Assembly: GCA_016125185.1 (NCBI GenBank)
Contig: WGMG01000006.1
Span: 62,001-126,000 of the forward strand
Direction: 5' to 3'
Length of the DNA: 64,000 bases
DNA from: Armatimonadota bacterium
GTDB lineage: Bacteria; Armatimonadota; Fimbriimonadia; Fimbriimonadales; Fimbriimonadaceae
The notes beneath the pieces are model-generated. The model made no database searches and was not told the DNA's origin. It saw nothing but the letters and a program-made list of their open reading frames with translations. Below, piece after piece: positions 1 through 8,840 of this stretch. Position numbers and translations under genes: made by a program. Position 1 is the stretch's first letter. Every line of letters starts with the position of its first letter.

Positions 1-46
1 CAAGTTTTGTATCGGAAGCCTGAGAGTCTTCTTTAGGTTTTTTTTC

Positions 47-81
47 GGTGAACCGTGAACCGTGAACCGTGAACCGCGAAC
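47..81. repeat. Heptamer tandem repeat
   Basis: Five consecutive 7-bp units: GGTGAAC, three copies of CGTGAAC, then CGCGAAC. They lie just downstream of the lnt stop codon. The array is too short and G+C-rich to be coding and no flanking duplication is visible. It is probably a short-sequence repeat of the kind that expands by slippage. Confidence 0.85.
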
Positions 82-92
82 CGCTTGGGCAA

Positions 93-1493
93 TTATAAGT
101 CGTAGATTAGCAGTTTGCGTTCGCCCTCGGGGATTTGGGCTCGGATTTGCCCGTGGGGATCGATGACCATCGTTCGGCCAAGACTGCCCACGCGAGTGAT
201 CCACTTTCCGGTTTCGACGGCTCGCCAACGGGCGGCGATGACCAGGCGCGGAATGGCGTTGGTGCCGATGTACCAATCGTCGAGCGACATGACGGCCAAA
301 AAGCTCGCATCGAGGTTTTGAAATTCCTTGGCGGAACCGGGGAAGAGAGCTTCAAAGCAGATGAGCGGGCCGACCGTGATGCCCTTTTTGACCTCGAGCG
401 TATGGCGCTCGCTTCCGGCGGCCAGATCGCCGGTCGGAAGTTGGAATCCGGCAGGGTAGGGAATGATGCCACGGAAGGGAACGTACTCGCCGAAAACCAC
501 GAGTCGCTTTTTGTCAGTGTAGCGGAAACCGTGACCGTCCCATAAGTAGGCACCCTGATAGCGTGGGCCGGTTCCGTGCTGAGTTCCGAATAGCACTTCC
601 AGGTTCGGATACAGCGAGAACGGCGTCTCGGGGGTGGTGCGGAAGGAGGCGATCCCCTCGGGAAGGATGAGAAGGTCGGCTTGTTGGGCCATCGCCTGTT
701 GGCTGAGGTCATCGACGGCCTCTCGCACTCGACTTGCTTCGGTATGTTGGTCACCATAGGCGAGGTCGGTGCCGAGTTGGCCAAGGGCCACGCGGAGGCC
801 AAGTTTCTGCTCGGACTTTGGCGTGCCCAGGTTGGCAAGAAGCACGGCGGCGGCGAAGCAACAGGCGAAGATGATCAGGGGACGGCGGAGTCGGGCGAAG
901 TCGGCGCGGAGTGATCGGATGAAGTCGAAACGAACGATCGTGAGGAATGAGTTGACGGCCAAGACCAGGAACATCGCGTACGAGGCCGTTTGGAGGCTCT
1001 TGGCCAGCACGGAGTAGGCAATGAGTGGTTCGCCGATTGGGCAGAACGGAAACTCTAGTTCAGGGATGTTCATCCGTGCCAGTTCGGTGACGGTTAGTAG
1101 AATGGCGAACGCAAGCGAGGACTGTAAGAAACCGATTCGGGCTCTCAGGACGCACGCAAGGCCATAGAAGGTGCCCCAGACGGTGCCGACGACGATGATG
1201 ACAAAGATGCTAACGAGAAGCGAATTGGTCCAACGGCCAACGAACTGGGCGAGCCAGTAGGTGTTCATCAGCGCGTAGAAATAGCCGAACGTCAGGCCAG
1301 CCACGAACGGCCGCTTGGAGTATTCGCGGAGCCAGTAGAGGAACGGCGCATAACAGAAAAACGCCAGCCAGGCCGTCCATGGTGAGCCGTACCAAAACAG
1401 GTGGATGAAGCTGAGGCCGAAGCCGAGAGCGAGGATGCGCAGGCTCCGTGTTCGGTCAAGAGTTGGGACTTCCTTATCGGCTTCCATCGGCAA
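93..1493 (-). CDS. lnt: Apolipoprotein N-acyltransferase
   Basis: Transfers the third acyl chain onto the N-terminal Cys of lipoproteins in the inner membrane, the last step of lipoprotein maturation in diderms. The first ~220 of 466 residues are a block of hydrophobic helices. The rest is a nitrilase-fold domain. The expected Glu-Lys-Cys triad is visible: Glu279 in LPEG, Lys328 before RLVVFGEYVP, and Cys379 in ICFEALFP. Length is slightly below the family norm (~500). The start overlaps the end of the upstream phosphatase gene by 20 bp, so the two are probably cotranscribed. Several lipoproteins in this window would be its substrates. Confidence 0.93.
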   Translation of the reverse strand: MPMEADKEVPTLDRTRSLRILALGFGLSFIHLFWYGSPWTAWLAFFCYAPFLYWLREYSKRPFVAGLTFGYFYALMNTYWLAQFVGRWTNSLLVSIFVIIVVGTVWGTFYGLACVLRARIGFLQSSLAFAILLTVTELARMNIPELEFPFCPIGEPLIAYSVLAKSLQTASYAMFLVLAVNSFLTIVRFDFIRSLRADFARLRRPLIIFACCFAAAVLLANLGTPKSEQKLGLRVALGQLGTDLAYGDQHTEASRVREAVDDLSQQAMAQQADLLILPEGIASFRTTPETPFSLYPNLEVLFGTQHGTGPRYQGAYLWDGHGFRYTDKKRLVVFGEYVPFRGIIPYPAGFQLPTGDLAAGSERHTLEVKKGITVGPLICFEALFPGSAKEFQNLDASFLAVMSLDDWYIGTNAIPRLVIAARWRAVETGKWITRVGSLGRTMVIDPHGQIRAQIPEGERKLLIYDL

Positions 1494-2112
1494 CCCCGCT
1501 CACCACGTCGATGCCTGCCAGGTGTGATACGTCGTTGTAGCGGATCAGACGCAGACCTCCGTCGGGTCGAGGTTCGAGCTCGTTGATGCAAGCGTTGCTG
1601 AACCGGAAAGCGTTGGAAAGCGAGACATCTCCACTTAAGAACATCGCCAGAAGGAGCGAACAAGTTCCCCCGTGGGCGACGATTGCGGTGTCGATCTTGC
1701 GCTTTTGGACGTCATCGACAACCGACTTGACTCGGTTCCAGACGTCGACGAACGATTCGCCACCGGGAGGCGTGATCTCGTTTCGCGTGACGCCTTTGAA
1801 GTCGGCCTCGAAGCCGAAGCGGATGCCGATCTCGGCGAACGGCTGTCCCTCCCACTCACCAAATCCGCGCTCGCGGAGTTCGGGCAGAATCTCGACGGGA
1901 ACCTTGGTGTTTCGGGCGATTTCGTCGGCGGTTTGAGAAGCTCGCTGAAGGTCAGAGGTCAGAAGACGCCGAATTGGCAAGTCGAGAAAAGCCTTGCCTG
2001 TGCGGATCGCCTGTTCGCGCCCAGTGGCGTCGAGAGGGATGTCGGTGTGGCCCTGCGCCCGCTTTTGAACATTCCAGTCGGTCTGCCCGTGGCGAACCAG
2101 AAAAAGGCGCAT
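1474..2112 (-). CDS. Histidine phosphatase family protein
   Basis: 212-residue phosphoglycerate-mutase-like phosphatase. The phospho-accepting motif RHG is at residues 7-9 (LVRHGQTDWN), and a second catalytic His lies in AHGGTCSLLL near residue 150. Small members act on sugar phosphates, alpha-ribazole phosphate or nucleotides. The substrate cannot be read from sequence. The ATG is preceded by TACACT with a 6-nt gap and no Shine-Dalgarno, suggesting an internal leaderless promoter. Downstream it overlaps lnt. Confidence 0.9.
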   Translation of the reverse strand: MRLFLVRHGQTDWNVQKRAQGHTDIPLDATGREQAIRTGKAFLDLPIRRLLTSDLQRASQTADEIARNTKVPVEILPELRERGFGEWEGQPFAEIGIRFGFEADFKGVTRNEITPPGGESFVDVWNRVKSVVDDVQKRKIDTAIVAHGGTCSLLLAMFLSGDVSLSNAFRFSNACINELEPRPDGGLRLIRYNDVSHLAGIDVVSGVADGSR

Positions 2113-2131
2113 CTGTTTAGTGTACTCGGCT

Positions 2132-3037
2132 TCAGATTTGCCACGGCTTGAGTTCGCCGTGCTCGTTGCCTTGGGCGTCGATGCGGAGCGAGCCGATGCG
2201 GAGGACCGGAACTGGGACAGGAGGAATCGCGGTGCATCGAACGAACGCCTTCATCTTATCGAAATCGATGCGCTCGAGCATGCCGAAGCCGAAGTCCTCG
2301 CCACCTTTTTTGGCGAACGAACAGAGGGCGCCTTCGTAGAGGTCGGGGGCGGCGAGATGGACGCGGGAGGTGTGGGTAAAGTCCATCGCCCGCGAAATCT
2401 TCCACTCTTCGAATTCGTTTTCGGCAACGACGAACAAGGAGCTTCCGATGACCTCGACGTAGGCTTCTTCGAGGTTGAGCTTCGTGCGCTGTTGATGCGA
2501 CAGCGTGTACCCACTGCCGAGGCGGCTACCTTCTAGACTGCATTCGGCGAGGTCGACGACATGGGCTTCGGATCTTTCCAAAAGGTCGAGCCAGCGGGCC
2601 TTTCGTTGAGCGATCTGCACAAGGTTGGGAAAGGATTTGTCGAGGCCGACGAGGACCTGGCCGTTCGGAATGGCGTCGCGAAGCGGCTCGGGGATCAGGA
2701 CTTCATCGGGCTGAACGTGGTGGAGGACCAGTTGGAGAGTTTGGCGGAGGAGCGGCGTGACGCGATAGACGAAAAGCTGGATGAGCAGGTCTCGATCGGA
2801 GTGGGTGAGGGCTTCGACGAGGGCGGCGAACAGCACATGCGGCGCGCGGGTGGCATCGAGCGAGCCGTAGAAGCGTTGATAGGCGGGCTTGTCTCCTCGG
2901 AACAGCGAGACGAGCCCCGGTTGGGCAAAGGCGGCGTCGCTGGGGTCGAGACAGAGGAAGTCTCTATCCCCCCGATTTTCCTTGACCCACGTGCGCCAAG
3001 AAACGCTCGGATGGCCTACCAGCACCGTGCGTTTCAT
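2132..3037 (-). CDS. Conserved-looking hypothetical protein
   Basis: 301 residues, soluble, with no signal peptide and no family I recognise. The N-terminus (MKRTVLVGHPSVSW) looks like a beta-strand/turn start. The C-terminal third is beta-rich and Pro/Val-rich (IPPVPVPVLRIG). Codon use resembles the neighbours. It starts the leftward group with the histidine phosphatase (19-bp gap) and lnt. The ATG follows TACAAT by 7 nt, a likely leaderless promoter. Confidence 0.75.
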   Translation of the reverse strand: MKRTVLVGHPSVSWRTWVKENRGDRDFLCLDPSDAAFAQPGLVSLFRGDKPAYQRFYGSLDATRAPHVLFAALVEALTHSDRDLLIQLFVYRVTPLLRQTLQLVLHHVQPDEVLIPEPLRDAIPNGQVLVGLDKSFPNLVQIAQRKARWLDLLERSEAHVVDLAECSLEGSRLGSGYTLSHQQRTKLNLEEAYVEVIGSSLFVVAENEFEEWKISRAMDFTHTSRVHLAAPDLYEGALCSFAKKGGEDFGFGMLERIDFDKMKAFVRCTAIPPVPVPVLRIGSLRIDAQGNEHGELKPWQI

Positions 3038-3050
3038 CTGAACGATTGTA

Positions 3051-3995
3051 CTAGAGACCTTTGACCGGTTCCATTGCTATGTGACCGAGATAGGCGGCGA
3101 TGTTCGAGGATCGAATCACGCTGATTTCGGTCCAGTACTTCAGGTCCTTATTGGCCGAGAGGTCGATATTGTACTCGGGAGTGTCGGCATCATCTGCACT
3201 GGTTTTGGTAGCCTTAGCTGAACTCGCGTAGTTTCGATTTTTGAGCTTCGGCTGGTCCTGTTCGATGCTCGTCCAATCCATCAGCGGGCGGAGGCTGAAT
3301 CCGCCGATGTTGGGAATGCCGATCTGCTGTATGTCGAGGTGGGTGCGCTTGTCCTTCTCGTCGACGGAAGATTCGCCGACCTTATAGGTGACGCCTTCGA
3401 CGGTGGCCGTCGTGCCTGGCTTGGCCGAGAAACTGCCCACATAGTCGATCACTCGAATATTGAGGCGGATGTTGGCGAACCTGCCGACCGGCTTTCCGAT
3501 CAGTTGGATGGTGCGAAGTGTGTTGTTGACGACATAGGCTTGGGATCGCTTGGAGGTGCCGAGACTGAACTGCACGAGCGGCTTGTCGGACGTGCTCGAT
3601 GGCGTATCACGCACAAGCGTGCCCTCCATCACCATTGCGACATCGCCCACTTCGAGAGTGTCGAGCAGCTTAGAATTGGCGGGAATGTCGTCGGCGGTGG
3701 TGGGTTTGCCGTTGGGGAGCCAAGCCGTGCATTGGCCCGACGCCTCTTTGCGAATGAGCTCGACGACCTGAATGCTCCCGGGGTTCTTGACCACGGCTTC
3801 GTACGCCTTATCGGAGACGCCGAAGTCGTTGAGGAGAAACAGACCATACGGGTCCGATCCAGATGACTCAAGAATCTGATCCTTCCGGTCCAGCGGCGAC
3901 TGCGATGCCGGCACGATCTGGATCGGGATGGAGTCCGACTTGGTGGCATGAAGCGCAAAGGCGGCAAACACGGCGCACGTGAGCATGATACACAT
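3051..3995 (-). CDS. Secreted hypothetical protein
   Basis: 314 residues with an N-terminal signal sequence (MLTCAVFAAFALHATKSDS). The mature part is hydrophilic and beta-rich, with no motif I can name. A second ATG at 3986 (Met4) is equally plausible: it directly begins the signal peptide and has TACCAT 7 nt upstream. Its first bases lie opposite the PrpB-like gene's promoter region, so the two genes diverge from a very short shared region. Confidence 0.72.
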   Translation of the reverse strand: MCIMLTCAVFAAFALHATKSDSIPIQIVPASQSPLDRKDQILESSGSDPYGLFLLNDFGVSDKAYEAVVKNPGSIQVVELIRKEASGQCTAWLPNGKPTTADDIPANSKLLDTLEVGDVAMVMEGTLVRDTPSSTSDKPLVQFSLGTSKRSQAYVVNNTLRTIQLIGKPVGRFANIRLNIRVIDYVGSFSAKPGTTATVEGVTYKVGESSVDEKDKRTHLDIQQIGIPNIGGFSLRPLMDWTSIEQDQPKLKNRNYASSAKATKTSADDADTPEYNIDLSANKDLKYWTEISVIRSSNIAAYLGHIAMEPVKGL

Positions 3996-4062
3996 GGTAC
4001 TACGATTTGTTGGGGTTGTGGTTCGTCGCGGATGCCAGGTTCACCAAAGGTATTATCCAGCT

Positions 4063-4941
4063 ATGATTCAGCCTCCTCTTCGTTCGCCCGGACAAGCACT
4101 TCGGGACCAAATGAAGGAAGGAATCGTGGTCATGCCGGGGGCGTTTTCGGCGCTGACGGCACTAGCCGCGTACAAGCAGGGCGCGAAGGCGGTCTACCTG
4201 AGCGGAGGCGCTATTACCAACAATTTGTTAGGGGTTCCCGATATTGCGCTGACAACCCTGAATGAGATGTCGGGCGTGGCGGCGCAGGCTTGCCAGGTCG
4301 CGCCGGTGCCGATCATTTGCGATGCCGACACGGGGTTCGGGGAGACGTGGAACACGGTTCGAACCGTCATCGAAATGGAGCGAGCCGGACTGGCGGGCAT
4401 CCATCTGGAGGACCAGGTGAGCCCCAAGCGGTGCGGGCACCTGGAAGGGAAGGAGGTGGTCCCCACCGACCATATGGAAACCAAGATTCGCGCGGCGGTT
4501 TCGGCCAAGCGCGACCCATCGTTTGTGATCATCGCGCGGACCGACGCCCGTGGGGTCGAGGGCATCGACGCGGCGATCGACCGGGCGAAAGCTTATGTGC
4601 AGGCGGGCGCCGATGCGATCTTTCCTGAGGGGCTTATTTCGGAAGCCGAGTTTGAAGCGTTTCGAAAGGGAGTCGAGGTTCCGTTGCTGGCGAATATGAC
4701 CGAATTCGGCAAGACGCCATTAATTACCGCTTCCCGGTTTGGGGAATTGGGATACCAGATGGTGATCTTCCCGGTAACGGCTTTGCGGGTGATGCTGAAG
4801 GCGGTCGAAGAGTTTTACGCAGAACTGTTGGAGACCGGGACTCAGGCCGGATGGATGGACAAGATGCGCACCCGAGCCCAGTTGTACGAGACGATCGACT
4901 ACGGCGACTACACGGCGCAGGATGCCGAGTGGAAGCACTGA
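4063..4941 (+). CDS. prpB: Isocitrate lyase / PEP mutase family (2-methylisocitrate lyase-like)
   Basis: 292-residue TIM-barrel lyase. It carries the catalytic KRCGH segment (PKRCGHLEGK), the metal-binding DADTGFG stretch and the ARTDAR strand typical of PrpB, which splits 2-methylisocitrate into pyruvate and succinate in propionate catabolism. Close relatives (PEP mutase, oxaloacetate decarboxylase) cannot be fully excluded. An upstream ATG at 3979 adds 28 unconserved residues. I prefer 4063 because TATTAT ends 6 nt before it. The citrate synthase at 18.4 kb could supply a methylcitrate-cycle partner, but the genes are not linked. Confidence 0.85.
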   Translation: MIQPPLRSPGQALRDQMKEGIVVMPGAFSALTALAAYKQGAKAVYLSGGAITNNLLGVPDIALTTLNEMSGVAAQACQVAPVPIICDADTGFGETWNTVRTVIEMERAGLAGIHLEDQVSPKRCGHLEGKEVVPTDHMETKIRAAVSAKRDPSFVIIARTDARGVEGIDAAIDRAKAYVQAGADAIFPEGLISEAEFEAFRKGVEVPLLANMTEFGKTPLITASRFGELGYQMVIFPVTALRVMLKAVEEFYAELLETGTQAGWMDKMRTRAQLYETIDYGDYTAQDAEWKH

Positions 4942-5011
4942 TCTTTTGAGCTAACTCACCGAGTTTGCTCGTTAACCTATTTTACGCCAATCGCCGTACA
5001 ATAGTGTCAGG

Positions 5012-5446
5012 ATGCGCAGGACCGAAAAGGCCGCTAAGTGGGTGATTCGAGCGCTTTTGGGTTCGCCACTTTTCCTCATTTTTGGGGCCTTTGGCTTTCT
5101 TGCCATCGATGGTGGACATCCTCTTTACTTGGTCCTAATTCTCGCCGCGGTGGTAGCAGTTTGCTTGGTCTTGCACCATGCGGAGGTGAACTACGGCATT
5201 GGCTGGCCCAGCCTTGTGCGCATTTTGCAGTCGGCTCTCGTTCTCTTTGTTGCCTACTCTGTTTGCCTCTTGCTCTTTCTGGGTTGGCGTGGCTTTGGGA
5301 GCCCAGAATATATAGATTGGGCAATCTATCTATTCAAGTTTCTTATGCCGATCCTTGCCTTGATTTTGCCCTCCCTCCTCTTCTTTGCCCCCGGTAAGAG
5401 TCTGTTTGGACGGTGGGCGCGTCCTGGCGAGTACGACGGAGACTAA
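5012..5446 (+). CDS. Integral membrane protein, unknown
   Basis: 144 residues with about four hydrophobic helices separated by short loops and a charged C-terminus. No family recognised. TACAAT sits 9 nt before the ATG (4997-5002). The stop overlaps the convergent amidase stop by 4 bp. Confidence 0.65.
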   Translation: MRRTEKAAKWVIRALLGSPLFLIFGAFGFLAIDGGHPLYLVLILAAVVAVCLVLHHAEVNYGIGWPSLVRILQSALVLFVAYSVCLLLFLGWRGFGSPEYIDWAIYLFKFLMPILALILPSLLFFAPGKSLFGRWARPGEYDGD

Positions 5447-7113
5447 GCCAGTTGCGACAAATCGGGTCGCTTGCGGTACACGCTCGTCGATTGCTGGATC
5501 ATGTTTGCGACGGAGAGGATCGTGCCTTCGTCGTACAGGCGTCCGATGAGCGAGATGCCGGTCGGTCGGCCCTGATTGTCGAGACCCATCGGGACAAATA
5601 GCTGAGGGTGGCCGGTGAGGTTGGTCGTGACAAGGACGTCACCGGCGCGCTCTGGTCCGATGACGAGATCGAAGTCGCCAAACTCCTCCTCGAAGCGTTG
5701 CATCAGCTTAGTGCGGGCGCGCATAGCCTGGATGTAGTCCACGCCACTGAGCATCGATGACGCGCGGAAGATCGGTGGCCAAAGGGAGCCTTTCATCGAG
5801 TCCACGCGTCCATCGCGAGTGATCTCGTCGAATGCGGCGGCGGCCTCGATGGAAAGGACTTCGCTGACGCCATCCGTCGGAGGCGAGAATTTGACCGGGC
5901 TCAATTTCGCCCCAAATCCACGCAAGATTTCGCCCGCAACGCCGATTTCTTTGGACACGTCGTCCGAATCAAATCCTTCGGAGGTGACGACGCCAATCTT
6001 GAGGCGGCGGAAGTCAGCGGATGGCCGATAGGAAAACGGATAGTCCACGGACATCGGGTCACGGTGATCGGCGCCATGAATCGCGGCGAGCACGAGGGCA
6101 CAGTCCTCGGCGGTGCGGCAAAGCGTGCCGACCTTGTCCATCGTCCAACTGAGGGCCATCGCACCCCAGCGACTTGTTCGTCCAAAGGTCGGACGCAGAC
6201 CGGTGACACGGCACCGCTGGGAAGGCGAGATGACCGAGCCAAGCGTTTCGGTGCCAATCGAGAAGGCGAAGAGTCCGGCGGCGGTGCCCGCGGCCGAACC
6301 CGCGGATGAGCCAGACGATCCCTGCTTGGGATTCCAGGGGTTGAGGGTCTGACCGCCAAACCAGATGTCGCCGTAAGCCAATGCGCCGAGGCTGGTTTTA
6401 GCGACGAGGATCGCACCTGCAGCGGTCAGCTTTTCGACGACCGCGCTATTGTAGGTCAGGATCTGGTTTCGATACGGTTCTGCGCCCCAGGTCGTCGGAT
6501 ATTCCTTGGCGGCAAAGAGGTCCTTCAGGCCGTAGGGAATGCCGTGCAAAGGTCCGCGATACTTGCCCTTGGCGATTTCGGCGTCGGCATCGATGGCTTG
6601 CTGGCGGGCCAAGTCTTCGGTGAGGGTGATGACGTTGTGGAGCAGCGGCCCGTACCGCTTGAGGCGGGTCAGATAGACCTCGGTGAGTTCGGTTGATTTG
6701 AGCTTTTTGTTGCGAATCAGGTTGCTGAGTTCGACGACCGTCATGAAGGCGAGGTCTTCATCGCTGGAAGGTCGGGTTTCGCTTTTGGGCTTGGTGGTGC
6801 GGATGTCGCTTCGGTAGCCCGCCTTTGGTTTCTTGCCTTGGGGAACGAAGTTAAAGGCGGGAGCAACATCGTTGCTGAGTCCGGCCTTGCGAATCTTGTC
6901 GAGCCCTTCGCGCGAGCCTGCAAGCGTGCGCAGAACAACTTTGCGCTGGTCGTCGGTCAGGGTGATTCCAGCCAGTTTTTCCGCGCCCTTAATGTCATCA
7001 ATGGTGTACGTGGCCCGGTCGGCATTCTGCGCCAGTACCTGAAACGGCGCAAAGGCCGCCACCAGCGACCCTGTCAGAAAATGCTTGCGAGAAATACCGG
7101 CATCGAACCCCAT
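5443..7113 (-). CDS. Amidase signature family protein, exported
   Basis: 556-residue amidase of the GatA/Ser-cisSer-Lys type. Visible residues are the catalytic Lys in PYGLKDLF, the Gly/Ser-rich GSSGSSAGSAAG stretch with the cis-Ser, and the nucleophile segment in GTETLGSVISPS. The N-terminus has a twin-arginine-like SRKHFLTG followed by a hydrophobic segment and AQ, so the protein is probably exported. That excludes a role as tRNA amidotransferase subunit; there is no gatB/gatC nearby. ATG 7113 is preferred over 7122 because TAGAAT lies 7 nt upstream of it. Confidence 0.88.
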   Translation of the reverse strand: MGFDAGISRKHFLTGSLVAAFAPFQVLAQNADRATYTIDDIKGAEKLAGITLTDDQRKVVLRTLAGSREGLDKIRKAGLSNDVAPAFNFVPQGKKPKAGYRSDIRTTKPKSETRPSSDEDLAFMTVVELSNLIRNKKLKSTELTEVYLTRLKRYGPLLHNVITLTEDLARQQAIDADAEIAKGKYRGPLHGIPYGLKDLFAAKEYPTTWGAEPYRNQILTYNSAVVEKLTAAGAILVAKTSLGALAYGDIWFGGQTLNPWNPKQGSSGSSAGSAAGTAAGLFAFSIGTETLGSVISPSQRCRVTGLRPTFGRTSRWGAMALSWTMDKVGTLCRTAEDCALVLAAIHGADHRDPMSVDYPFSYRPSADFRRLKIGVVTSEGFDSDDVSKEIGVAGEILRGFGAKLSPVKFSPPTDGVSEVLSIEAAAAFDEITRDGRVDSMKGSLWPPIFRASSMLSGVDYIQAMRARTKLMQRFEEEFGDFDLVIGPERAGDVLVTTNLTGHPQLFVPMGLDNQGRPTGISLIGRLYDEGTILSVANMIQQSTSVYRKRPDLSQLA

Positions 7114-7136
7114 GGGGACCATTCTACTACCCAGTC

Positions 7137-7185
7137 AGGAGTTGGCAGTTTGGAGTTGCCAGAATTTGATTCCACACTGCCAACT
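7137..7185. repeat. Intergenic repeat and inverted repeat (copy A)
   Basis: Three heptamers of pattern NNNAGTT (AGGAGTT, GGCAGTT, TGGAGTT) followed by GCCAG. AGTTGGCAGT (7140-7149) is perfectly inverted as ACTGCCAACT (7176-7185), giving a 10-bp stem with a 26-nt loop between the glycosidase stop and the amidase start. A related copy lies at 10995-11013. Confidence 0.7.
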
Positions 7186-7206
7186 ATTGATCAACCGAAC
7201 CGAGAA

Positions 7207-8817
7207 CTACTCGTTCGCCCAAGAATTGATGAGCCACCAGTTGGCTTGGTCGTGAGGCATGAACTTGGGATGGGTTAGGGTCTCGAACGACGGCATATAG
7301 CCCAGGGAACCATCGCCGTAATGCTTGATGCGGAGAATGACTTCTTCGACGTGTCGGCGGGCGGCACGGCACCTGTACACATCGGCCATCGATCCGCACG
7401 AATTGATGTGGTTTGCCGAAGCGACCTTTTCCAAATCCTCGAAGATCTGGCGGCACGGCGAAAGGTGCGTGATGGCTTCGCCAGGTTTGCGGTCGGCATA
7501 GGCTTGATGGGCGAGTTCGGCGTAATGGACGAACTCAACCGACTTGCGGATGAGTTGGCAGACGCCGCGCTGGTCGGCTGAGGAGGCGAACGGTAGAGCG
7601 CGCTCGGAAAGCTCTAGAGCAGCTTTGCCCTTTGGGCCGTAGAGGTCGTCTCGATTTCGCAGCCAAAGCAGGAACGGGTTTCCGTAGAGGAAAAGGCGGC
7701 ACTTGATGGACGAGCGGATGCCGGAAAAGCCCCAGATGCCCCCGAGGGCGGGCAGTTCGCACCCGATGAGGCGGGCCCACTCTTCGTGGTTTTCGCCATG
7801 TGTGAGGTATTGCCGAACAAAGCCGTCGGCCTCGATGATGGAAGCGTATTCCTGTATCGATTCCGCTAAGGTGGCATCTGGATTCACCTGCGCTTGGTCC
7901 TGGCCAGCAACGGCGTTCGCGAGGATATGACCGCTGGCTTCGATGGCGGGCAAGATGGTGTTGTAGTTGCCGAACAGTCCGCACTCCCACGTGGTGACGC
8001 AAACGCCTTCGGCATCCAGCCGAGCAGCGGCTTCGGCGTGCTCGCGAACGTTTCGCTCGCTCTGGGGAAGGTGGCACCAGATGGAATTATAAGTGTGGAG
8101 CGTGGGGCTGAAAACGGTGCGGAAGCCTTTGTCGCGGAAAAGCTTCGAGGTGTGTTCCGGCGAGGAGAAGTACTGCCAGTCGAAGATCATGGTCTCTTTT
8201 GGCAGGCAATCGAGCGCTTCGGGGTGGTCGAAGAACATGTCGCCCCACACTGCGGGTGTGCGACCAAGGCTGGAGACGTACTCTGCCAATGGTCCGAAAT
8301 GGCGACCGTAGAGCTCGGCCTTCCCGTCCTTGATGCCGGACTTCTCATACTCCTCAACGCGAGCGAGGGAGTTTTGGCCCCGACCCAATTGTTGGGTTTC
8401 GTCGCCGCCGATATGGACGATTTCGGAATTGAAAACCTCTACCGTATCGTCGATTAGCTTACGACACAGGGACAGAAATTCTTCGTTGGTTGGGTCGGCT
8501 TGCATGCCCTTGAACCGCTCGCAAGCAAAGCGCTGACCTTCCTCGGTGTAAAGGAACCCTTCGAAGTGGCCAAGGAGGTTGATGAACGGAATAATCTGGA
8601 GATCAGGGAATTCGGATTGAAGGTCGCGAATGGTTTCGGGTCGAAGCGATTCCTTACCTGCGGCCCAGGGAGCCGATGGGTAAGCGAACCGGTGCTCTAG
8701 GTAGAGTCCGAGGGCGTTGTAACCGTTCTCGACGGAAAGCTTGCAAAGTTTGTGGAGGTAGGCGTGAGTGGGAGCTTGCTCGCGGGCAAGGTCGTAGGTC
8801 CACATGCGAAGGCGCAT
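7207..8817 (-). CDS. Glycoside hydrolase family 20-like protein
   Basis: 536 residues. The motif HIGGDET matches the H-x-G-G-D-E signature of GH20 beta-N-acetylhexosaminidases, where the Asp-Glu pair carries substrate-assisted catalysis. The preceding strand IIPFINLLGH and the later WGDMFFDHPEAL fit the barrel. No signal peptide is seen, so the enzyme is probably cytoplasmic. The C-terminal ~180 residues are helical and unfamiliar. An alternative start is Met5. The neighbouring alpha/beta hydrolase (24-bp gap) may be cotranscribed. Confidence 0.8.
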   Translation of the reverse strand: MRLRMWTYDLAREQAPTHAYLHKLCKLSVENGYNALGLYLEHRFAYPSAPWAAGKESLRPETIRDLQSEFPDLQIIPFINLLGHFEGFLYTEEGQRFACERFKGMQADPTNEEFLSLCRKLIDDTVEVFNSEIVHIGGDETQQLGRGQNSLARVEEYEKSGIKDGKAELYGRHFGPLAEYVSSLGRTPAVWGDMFFDHPEALDCLPKETMIFDWQYFSSPEHTSKLFRDKGFRTVFSPTLHTYNSIWCHLPQSERNVREHAEAAARLDAEGVCVTTWECGLFGNYNTILPAIEASGHILANAVAGQDQAQVNPDATLAESIQEYASIIEADGFVRQYLTHGENHEEWARLIGCELPALGGIWGFSGIRSSIKCRLFLYGNPFLLWLRNRDDLYGPKGKAALELSERALPFASSADQRGVCQLIRKSVEFVHYAELAHQAYADRKPGEAITHLSPCRQIFEDLEKVASANHINSCGSMADVYRCRAARRHVEEVILRIKHYGDGSLGYMPSFETLTHPKFMPHDQANWWLINSWANE

Positions 8818-8840
8818 AGGGAAATAGGGTACCGCCGCGG